From assembly GCA_900540375.1 (NCBI GenBank), contig UQFS01000050.1, positions 1 to 9,561 of the forward strand: DNA of 9,561 bases, written 5' to 3'. The notes below the pieces were generated by a model. It was given only the letters and a program-made list of their open reading frames with translations. It did not search any database and was not told the origin of the DNA. Shown here in pieces: positions 1 through 4,269 of the stretch. Source of the DNA: an uncultured Prevotella sp. GTDB taxonomy: Bacteria; Bacteroidota; Bacteroidia; Bacteroidales; Bacteroidaceae. Position 1 is the stretch's first letter, and the number at the start of each line of letters is the position of its first letter. Both the position numbers and the translations under genes were made by a program.

Positions 1-39
1 GGCATTGACGCCAAGAAACTACTGGAGGGCGCGGAATGA
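1..39 (+). CDS. 3' end of an upstream gene (partial)
   Basis: Frame 1 is open from the window edge and reads GIDAKKLLEGAE before a TGA at 37-39. That stop overlaps the ATG of the next gene (36-38) in an ATGA arrangement, the usual sign of translational coupling in a phage operon. Only twelve residues are visible, so nothing can be said about the product. The overlap is the main reason to believe it is coding. Confidence 0.55.
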   Translation, partial: GIDAKKLLEGAE

Positions 40-329
40 AGAAGAAACTGAGAGGGATAATGTGGAAGCCGGGTGCGAACGGTCTTGGAATAGGGCCGAA
101 GTGGCTTAGACGGCTGTTGCCCTATCGCAAACGCTTTCATGAGGCTGCACTGCTTCATGATGTCAGATATGACAAGCAAGGCGGGAGGAAGGAACGATGT
201 AAGTATGACATAGCGTTTTTGGAGGATATGGTTTGTTACAGTACATCTACACTGCAGGTGAGCGTGGCAGTGGTGTACTTCTATGCCGTGAGAGTGTTCG
301 GTTGGTTGTTTTACAGATATAACAGATGA
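36..329 (+). CDS. Small phospholipase A2-like protein with hydrophobic C-terminus
   Basis: This 97-residue protein is not a family I can name with certainty. Residues 13-21 (GANGLGIGP) resemble the glycine-rich calcium loop of phospholipase A2. Residues 35-46 (HEAALLHDVRYD) match the catalytic helix pattern HDxxYD, with H41-D42 as the candidate dyad. D58 in YDIAFLEDM is placed like the second aspartate in parvovirus-type PLA2 domains. Residues 73-93 are hydrophobic and aromatic and could sit in or on a membrane. The start overlaps the previous stop (ATGA), and the stop lies 4 nt before the holin-like gene, so it travels with the lysis genes. It may degrade phospholipid during lysis or be a virion component. 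It could also be a catalytically dead relative or a DUF1353-like protein. The gene itself is secure; the enzymatic reading is an inference from motifs. Confidence 0.75.
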   Translation: MKKKLRGIMWKPGANGLGIGPKWLRRLLPYRKRFHEAALLHDVRYDKQGGRKERCKYDIAFLEDMVCYSTSTLQVSVAVVYFYAVRVFGWLFYRYNR

Positions 330-333
330 GGCT

Positions 334-801
334 ATGGGCGAGATTAAAGGTTTTTTGGTAGCGGCATGGGCAGCGGTGATGAGTTTCTTCATGCCGATTG
401 GGGACTTCATGCTGGCAATGATTGTGCTGTTCATTGTCAATTTCAGCTTTGGGCTGATAGCAGACATTGTGAACGGTGGTGGCTGGGAGAACAAGAAAGC
501 ATTGCAGTTTTTCGGTCAGAGCACGGTGTTCTTCGTACTGATGCTGAGCGTGCTGACCGTCGGCGACAAACTTCACGATCACGAGGAAGCGATAAGCGGC
601 GTGAAGTATCTGTGCTCGATGGCCACATACTTCTTTGCGGTGAATATCTCCCGGAACTGGAAGATGATAGCCCCGAGAGGCAGCGTATGGTACAGGATAG
701 CGAGTTTCTGCTATTATGTGCTGAGTGTACAGTTTGTGGAGCGGATACCATTTCTGAAGAAATTTATAGCAGAGAAAGAAGAAGAAAATAACAAAGACTG
801 A
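334..801 (+). CDS. Phage holin-like membrane protein
   Basis: This 155-residue protein has several hydrophobic segments: about residues 6-20, 24-46, 63-76 and 88-104, with a weaker one near 122-134. It ends in a highly charged tail (KKFIAEKEEENNKD). Size, segment number, charged C-terminus and position directly before an endolysin fit a phage holin, which forms inner-membrane lesions that release or activate the endolysin and set lysis timing. The segment NKKALQFFGQ before the third membrane span resembles holins annotated in Bacteroides prophages. The start is 4 nt after the previous stop, and the stop is 2 nt before the endolysin ATG. The class (number of spans and topology) cannot be settled by eye. 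Confidence 0.8.
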   Translation: MGEIKGFLVAAWAAVMSFFMPIGDFMLAMIVLFIVNFSFGLIADIVNGGGWENKKALQFFGQSTVFFVLMLSVLTVGDKLHDHEEAISGVKYLCSMATYFFAVNISRNWKMIAPRGSVWYRIASFCYYVLSVQFVERIPFLKKFIAEKEEENNKD

Positions 802-803
802 CT

Positions 804-1319
804 ATGGCAACAAAACAACAACAAGAATTCTGCAAGGAGGTTTATAACGCCGCCTGCAAGGTGAACGAGATTAGCCCCGTGTTCGTGGCAGCACAGGCAT
901 GCTTGGAAAGCAGCTGGGGAGCAAAGCGTGTCGGCAAGTACAATCTCTTCGGCATAACGAAAGGCACGGGGTGGACCGGGAAGACGGTACTTGTGCTGAC
1001 AAGCGAGGTGTTTACGACTCCTAACAAGCAGTTTACCGCCCCGGAGAAAGTGGTGAGCGTTATCAAGAGACGGGACGGAAGATACCAGTACAAGGTTTAT
1101 CGTCTGTTTAAGGATTTTGCATCATTGGAGGACTGCCTGAAAGAACACTTGCGGCTGTTTGAGAAACCCGGCTATGCGGACGCATGGCCGTACAGGAAGA
1201 ACGCGAGGGAGTTTGCCAAGCGGATAGCCGACAACAAGGGTTGCAAGTATGCCACGGACCCGCACTACGCCGAGACGATGGAAGCGATGATAAGGAGTGT
1301 GGAGAGGATTGTGGGATAA
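804..1319 (+). CDS. Endolysin, GH73-type glucosaminidase
   Basis: This 171-residue protein is probably an endo-beta-N-acetylglucosaminidase that cuts the glycan strands of peptidoglycan. Residues 28-51 carry the family signature: AQACLESSWG, with E35 as the candidate catalytic acid, followed by KYNLFGI. The second half has the usual pattern of a single GH73 domain: YRLFKDFASLEDCLKEHL near 98-115 and ATDPHYAETM near 150-159. There is no signal peptide, so export should depend on the holin-like protein encoded just upstream. There is no separate wall-binding domain; the enzyme is a bare catalytic module of normal size for a Gram-negative phage endolysin. Family assignment is confident; substrate specificity is inferred from the family. 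Confidence 0.9.
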   Translation: MATKQQQEFCKEVYNAACKVNEISPVFVAAQACLESSWGAKRVGKYNLFGITKGTGWTGKTVLVLTSEVFTTPNKQFTAPEKVVSVIKRRDGRYQYKVYRLFKDFASLEDCLKEHLRLFEKPGYADAWPYRKNAREFAKRIADNKGCKYATDPHYAETMEAMIRSVERIVG

Positions 1320-1320
1320 A

Positions 1321-1410
1321 TGGGGCTGATGGGGTGAATGGGGTGAATGGGGTGATATAGAAACGATAGAAACTATAGAAGCAATAGATATGATAGATTT
1401 TGATAGATTA
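1321..1410. repeat. 9-bp periodic array A: TGGGG units then ATAGA units
   Basis: Ten units run in phase. TGGGG starts at 1321, 1330, 1339 and 1348, and ATAGA starts at 1357, 1366, 1375, 1384, 1393 and 1403. ATAGA spacing is 9, 9, 9, 9 and 10, the same as in the arrays at 3719 and 8691. The four bases between ATAGA pentamers vary from unit to unit. The array fills the gap between the endolysin stop and the spanin-like gene and runs through that gene's start codon (1390-1392) into its first codons. The function is unknown. Confidence 0.85.
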
Positions 1411-1875
1411 AGAGGGTGGCTGCTGGGCTTGATAGTCTGCGCCATCATCACACTGCTTGCAGGTTGCAAGACTACCAAGTATGTGCCGGTGGAGAATGTG
1501 CGGACAGAGTTTAAGGACAGGGTTGTTACGGTGCATGACACCGTGAGGGACTCGGTGCTTAAGCTCAATGATGTGTACAAGCATGACAGCATGGCCGTGA
1601 TGATGAGGGGGGACACCGTGTTTGTGGACCGCTGGCACACGCTGCGGCTTATCAAATGGGAGCAGGCTACGCACATGAGTAACACCGTGGCCGGAGACAG
1701 CGCATCGGCGGTGAGGACGGACAGCGTGCGGGTGCCTTACCCGGTGGAGCGGAAGCTTACGAAGTGGGAACGGGTGAAGATGGACTTCGGGACGGCTGCG
1801 ATAGTGATAGCGGCTATAAACATTGTTGCGGGAGCGATAATGATTATATTGTGGCTGAGGAAACGAAAGTGGTGA
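1390..1875 (+). CDS. Lipoprotein with C-terminal membrane anchor, candidate u-spanin
   Basis: The 161-residue precursor has a signal peptide (charged n-region to R8, hydrophobic 10-22) ending in the lipobox LLAGC, with C26 as the lipidated cysteine. About 107 periplasmic residues follow, then a hydrophobic span at about 135-156 and the basic tail RKRKW. An outer-membrane lipid anchor plus an inner-membrane C-terminal helix in one chain is the architecture of unimolecular spanins (T1 gp11 type), which fuse or disrupt the outer membrane in the last step of lysis of Gram-negative hosts. The periplasmic part contains valine/threonine-rich strand-like stretches and the motif RKLTKWERVKMDFG just before the helix. 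It lies 70 nt after the endolysin gene, where a spanin is expected. The ATG falls inside a 9-bp repeat array, but the signal peptide supports this start. No sequence match to a named spanin is claimed. Confidence 0.75.
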   Translation: MIDFDRLRGWLLGLIVCAIITLLAGCKTTKYVPVENVRTEFKDRVVTVHDTVRDSVLKLNDVYKHDSMAVMMRGDTVFVDRWHTLRLIKWEQATHMSNTVAGDSASAVRTDSVRVPYPVERKLTKWERVKMDFGTAAIVIAAINIVAGAIMIILWLRKRKW

Positions 1876-1881
1876 CGTGGA

Positions 1882-1900
1882 GCCGCTGCACAGCAGCGGC
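1882..1900. repeat. GC-rich hairpin repeat, copy 1
   Basis: GCCGCTGC-ACA-GCAGCGGC forms a perfect 8-bp stem with a 3-nt loop. It starts 7 nt after the spanin-like stop and is followed by CTACAGAAC. Near-identical copies with the same loop and similar right flank lie at 3533-3551 and 7146-7164. There is no T-tract, so it is not an intrinsic terminator. It may act as a REP-like element or protect a transcript end. Confidence 0.8.
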
Positions 1901-1913
1901 CTACAGAACCATG

Positions 1914-1939
1914 GGGACATAGCGGGACACAATGAGACA
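1914..1939. repeat. Short 10-bp periodic repeat (GGGACA)
   Basis: GGGACA at 1914, GGGACA at 1924 and GAGACA at 1934 are spaced exactly 10 bp, in the 123-bp gap between the spanin-like gene and the next gene. It is only three units long and may be chance or decayed repeat sequence. Confidence 0.35.
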
Positions 1940-1998
1940 TATAGGCTGGATTGCGATTTTATGACACAAGAAATAGGAAGAGAAATTAAATTTGTGGC

Positions 1999-2961
1999 AT
2001 GGAAATAAAGATTGTCATATCGAGGAAGGGCGTGATGGGGATAACGGAAGGTATCTCCGTGACGATCGCGCAGCACAACGGCGGGACACCTTCTTTTGAT
2101 CAGCTTTGGGCAAGCGACGCAGAAAGCCCGAAGCTTGACATCTATTACCGCGAGGGTATCAGTGATCTTGAACGCCGACTGGAGAAGTGGCTACAGGAGA
2201 GCAGCGCACAGTTCGACCTACAAGCAACAGGTGATGACTATACGCTGAGGCTTGACGTGAGCCGAAGTTGGCCAAAACGATTGGAGGGTTTGCTGAAGAA
2301 CAAGATCCAGGACTACCTTGTTCATACGGTAACAGCCGGTTGGCTGAACGACTTTGAAGGCATCAGTGTCAAGCAGGATTACCAGGCGATGGCGGCTCAG
2401 GACTTGGACGACATAGTGTATATCGTAGGTCTGAAGAGCTTTGCATTTGCCGAGAAGGAACGAGCTGGAGAGACCGACAAAGGCGAAGAGGCTTATGGCA
2501 GCGCACAGGATCGTGGCACCGATGAAGATAAAGCCGAGGGAACAAGCACGGGCGCAGCCGAAGAAAGAGCCAGCGAACAGAACAAGGATGATAACGAATA
2601 TACCGCTGAGGCTGATGATCGAACCGCCGACACCGAAAAAAACGATGAAACCATCTATGCCAGCGCAAAGGAACGAGGCGCAGACGACGATAAGGCGGAC
2701 GGACTCCATGCAGACAATGCCGACGAGCGCAATGCCGACGAAGATAAAGCCACGAGTGACTATTCCGGGGAAGCAGACGAAAGACACAGCAAGAATGACA
2801 ACGAAAATGCTGATGAACGCAATGAAGCGAAAGCCGCAGGCAGGAATGAGGACAACGACATTGTAGATATAAGACACGACTTCACGGACTGGAGTGGCAC
2901 TTCTCCATTATGGCGCGAGACAGCCGGGCGGATAATAAGTCATGATCATGTAAACGATTAA
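1999..2961 (+). CDS. Unknown phage protein with acidic 18-residue tandem repeats
   Basis: This 320-residue protein has three parts. Residues 1-150 look globular; the stretch from about 81 to 140 (LRLDVS, LLKNKIQDYLV, GWLNDF) aligns well by eye with the C-terminal half of the next gene's product. Residues 153-259 are six tandem repeats (one of 17 and five of 18 residues), roughly xERxADxDKAxxxYxxxA. Repeats start at 153, 170, 188, 206, 224 and 242, and two shorter decayed units follow to about 289. They are very hydrophilic, acidic and probably disordered or single-helix. A non-repeat tail, residues 290-320 with FTDWSGTSPLW, closes the protein. It sits between the lysis genes and another unknown gene, 12 nt upstream of the latter. 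It may be a virion or morphogenesis protein. I do not recognise a named family. Confidence 0.85.
   Translation: MEIKIVISRKGVMGITEGISVTIAQHNGGTPSFDQLWASDAESPKLDIYYREGISDLERRLEKWLQESSAQFDLQATGDDYTLRLDVSRSWPKRLEGLLKNKIQDYLVHTVTAGWLNDFEGISVKQDYQAMAAQDLDDIVYIVGLKSFAFAEKERAGETDKGEEAYGSAQDRGTDEDKAEGTSTGAAEERASEQNKDDNEYTAEADDRTADTEKNDETIYASAKERGADDDKADGLHADNADERNADEDKATSDYSGEADERHSKNDNENADERNEAKAAGRNEDNDIVDIRHDFTDWSGTSPLWRETAGRIISHDHVND
2455..2865 (+). repeat. Coding 54-bp-period tandem repeat
   Basis: This stretch encodes the 18-residue repeats at residues 153-289 of the surrounding gene. The register (xxR, then K six residues later, then A at the end) is kept in six units while most other positions vary, so the array is old and kept at protein level rather than newly duplicated. 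The biased composition also leaves other frames open on both strands here; those frames are not genes. Confidence 0.85.
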
Positions 2962-2973
2962 ATAGATATAACT

Positions 2974-3522
2974 ATGGCAGAGAAGAAAAAGATTACGCTT
3001 ACGTTTGACTTGGGCGAGGTGTGTAACGATATACTTGCCAAGTGCAACCTGATAAGCATTTCGGTGAAGGACGATGCGCTTGCCGACATCAAGGCGAACG
3101 TGATGGAGCCGGATAATCCTGAGACGCGCAGCATCATTTGCAGGGCCGTGACAGAAGCCTTTGGCAAGGTGAAGGTATTTTGCAGCCGCTGGCTGAAAGT
3201 AGGCCGCACAACGGACACCAACGCCTTGGAACGTCTGGTGAAAAGCGTAACGACCGGCAGCGACGGCAACGAGAAGATCACCTACGAGAGTGTGAACATA
3301 GCGTTGGAGATTGAGAACTTTAACACGGCAGTAACGGACCACCTGAAAAGCTCAATACACAAGTATGTTGTGGACTGGTGCATGTACCGCTTCCTGCAGG
3401 ACCAGCTTGCGGACAAGGCCGGAGAATACAAAGGACTTGCCGACGGCGAGGACTCGAGCAACATTATCCACGACCTGAACATGCGCGAGAACTTCAACAG
3501 AAGAAAGGCGAGCTGGATATAA
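2974..3522 (+). CDS. Unknown phage protein, possible paralogue of the preceding gene's core
   Basis: This 182-residue protein has no signal peptide or membrane span. Its second half (ALEIENF, HLKSSIHKYVVDW, RFLQDQLADKAGEYK, NIIHDLN) lines up over about 60 residues with residues 81-140 of the preceding gene product: hydrophobic strand, then L-K-x-x-I-x-x-Y-hydrophobic-V, then an aromatic residue-L-x-D, then D/E-Y, then I-I/V. Two adjacent genes with the same core suggest tandem duplication and partner subunits, as in some phage connector or tail-completion proteins. That role is speculation. It is the last + strand gene before the terminator at 3680. Confidence 0.85.
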   Translation: MAEKKKITLTFDLGEVCNDILAKCNLISISVKDDALADIKANVMEPDNPETRSIICRAVTEAFGKVKVFCSRWLKVGRTTDTNALERLVKSVTTGSDGNEKITYESVNIALEIENFNTAVTDHLKSSIHKYVVDWCMYRFLQDQLADKAGEYKGLADGEDSSNIIHDLNMRENFNRRKASWI

Positions 3523-3532
3523 GGGCGTGGAT

Positions 3533-3551
3533 GCCGCTGCACAGCAGCAGC
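3533..3551. repeat. GC-rich hairpin repeat, copy 2
   Basis: GCCGCTGC-ACA-GCAGCAGC has the same loop as copy 1, with one stem mismatch (A for G in the right arm). The left flank CGTGGA and right flank CTACGGAAC are shared with copy 1. It starts 11 nt after the last + strand stop codon. The mismatch weakens the stem, so selection for a perfect hairpin is not strict here. Confidence 0.75.
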
Positions 3552-3616
3552 CTACGGAACTGAGCTAATCCGTCGCCTTAAAAAGACGAGGCACAGAACA
3601 GAGTACTACTTTAATG

Positions 3617-3648
3617 TTTATGTATATAATTAATAGGTATTAGTTTTA
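3617..3648 (+). promoter_or_regulatory. Weak Bacteroidota-like promoter candidate
   Basis: TTTA (3617-3620), a 20-nt spacer and TAGTTTTA (3641-3648) come close to the Bacteroides consensus TTTG-N19-21-TAnnTTTG, with one mismatch in each box. The site lies in an AT-rich stretch 32 bp before a terminator, so it could only drive a short RNA of roughly 60 nt. AT-rich sequence produces such matches by chance. Confidence 0.2.
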
Positions 3649-3679
3649 CATAGAATTAGGACTGTTTTTAGGTTAGCGG

Positions 3680-3713
3680 CCGCCTGTTCCCGAGAGGGGA
3701 ACGGGCGGTTTTT
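3680..3713 (+). terminator. Intrinsic terminator for the + strand operon
   Basis: A 12-bp stem pairs 3680-3691 (CCGCCTGTTCCC) with 3697-3708 (GGGAACGGGCGG), with a single G-U type pair and the 5-nt loop GAGAG. TTTTT follows directly at 3709-3713. This is a strong rho-independent terminator for transcription from the left block. In the opposite direction no T-tract follows the stem closely, so it should stop the convergent - strand operon less well. Confidence 0.9.
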
Positions 3714-3718
3714 GGTTT

Positions 3719-3782
3719 ATAGAGGGGATAGAAGCTATAGAAGTCATAGATACTATAGACAAAGATAGAGGCTATAGGCGAG
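3719..3782. repeat. 9-bp periodic ATAGA array B
   Basis: ATAGA starts at 3719, 3728, 3737, 3746, 3755 and 3765 (spacing 9, 9, 9, 9, 10), followed by ATAGG at 3774. The bases between pentamers (GGGG, AGCT, AGTC, TACT, CAAAG, GGCT) do not repeat. The array lies between the + strand terminator and the stop codon of the - strand DUF4406 gene, so it falls in that gene's 3' untranslated region. Confidence 0.85.
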
Positions 3783-3783
3783 A

Positions 3784-4269
3784 TCAGAATTTGAGGACTT
3801 TGAGGCCGCAGGACATAGCCACATCGAGTTCGAGACGACAGCCTTTAGAGTATTGCCAGCCGGGCAGGAAATAAATGTACTGACATCGGAGGAGGTTGGC
3901 GATGTCGGCCCGCATGTGGTCGCGCCAGTCGCCGGGCTGAGGGAGACCATTGTCCATAGGGTTGACAGGTAGATAGCCTAACTTGCGCAGCTGCTTTTTT
4001 GCAGTCTTGAAGACTGCCTTGCGCTCATCAAGGTCGTAATGAGCTATGGGGCCGGAGATATAGACACGGGCGCGTAGCGTGTCTTCAGTCAGAGAAGTAA
4101 GTACCTGGAAACCGAACTCTTTGCGCAAGCGGTTGAGGGGCGACAAATCGGGAAGTTCATTATTCCCGTTAACGGCTACGAGTATGGTACGCGCCTTAGT
4201 GTCTATACGGTAGCCACGGGAACGCAGCCGGTAGATGAGGGAGGATGCCGCCTTGGAGAGTTTCTTCAT
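3784..4269 (-). CDS. DUF4406 protein with extra N-terminal domain
   Basis: Residues about 68-161 of this 161-residue protein match the DUF4406 pattern, a relative of nucleoside 2-deoxyribosyltransferases: VYISGPIAHYDLDER (69-83), a helix KTAKKQLRKLGYLPVNPM (88-105), DWRDHMRADIANLLRCQYI (114-132), then GWQYSKGCRLELDVA (137-151). E147 is in the place of the catalytic glutamate in that superfamily, so nucleotide or nucleoside binding is plausible. Residues 1-65 form a separate piece (LIYRLRSRGYRIDTKARTILV), a short alpha/beta-like module that I recall from Bacteroidota phage proteins but cannot name. The ATG overlaps the stop of the propeller-protein gene (ATGA, 4266-4269), so the two are translationally coupled. 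It may act in nucleotide metabolism or base modification, but no substrate can be read from the sequence. Confidence 0.85.
   Translation of the reverse strand: MKKLSKAASSLIYRLRSRGYRIDTKARTILVAVNGNNELPDLSPLNRLRKEFGFQVLTSLTEDTLRARVYISGPIAHYDLDERKAVFKTAKKQLRKLGYLPVNPMDNGLPQPGDWRDHMRADIANLLRCQYIYFLPGWQYSKGCRLELDVAMSCGLKVLKF

Noticed and set aside
366..791. 141-residue open frame on the + strand overlapping the holin-like gene in another frame
   Set aside because: The other frame has clear membrane segments and fits the gene chain exactly. This one has no recognisable domain and no place in the overlap pattern.
1882..1900. Intrinsic terminator after the spanin-like gene
   Set aside because: The stem is strong but no T-tract follows, and the same element recurs where termination would not make sense.
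1987..1994. TAAATTTG, a perfect match to the Bacteroides -7 box TAnnTTTG before the gene at 1999
   Set aside because: No -33 TTTG lies 19-21 bp upstream, and transcription would start at or after the ATG.
2441..2866. 141-residue basic open frame on the + strand inside the repeat gene
   Set aside because: It spans the 54-bp repeat in a shifted frame and its repeats are only a by-product of the true frame.
2218..2877. 219-residue open frame on the - strand, hydrophobic in appearance
   Set aside because: It is the antisense of the acidic repeat region; the repeated biased codons keep several frames open and give a false hydrophobic look.
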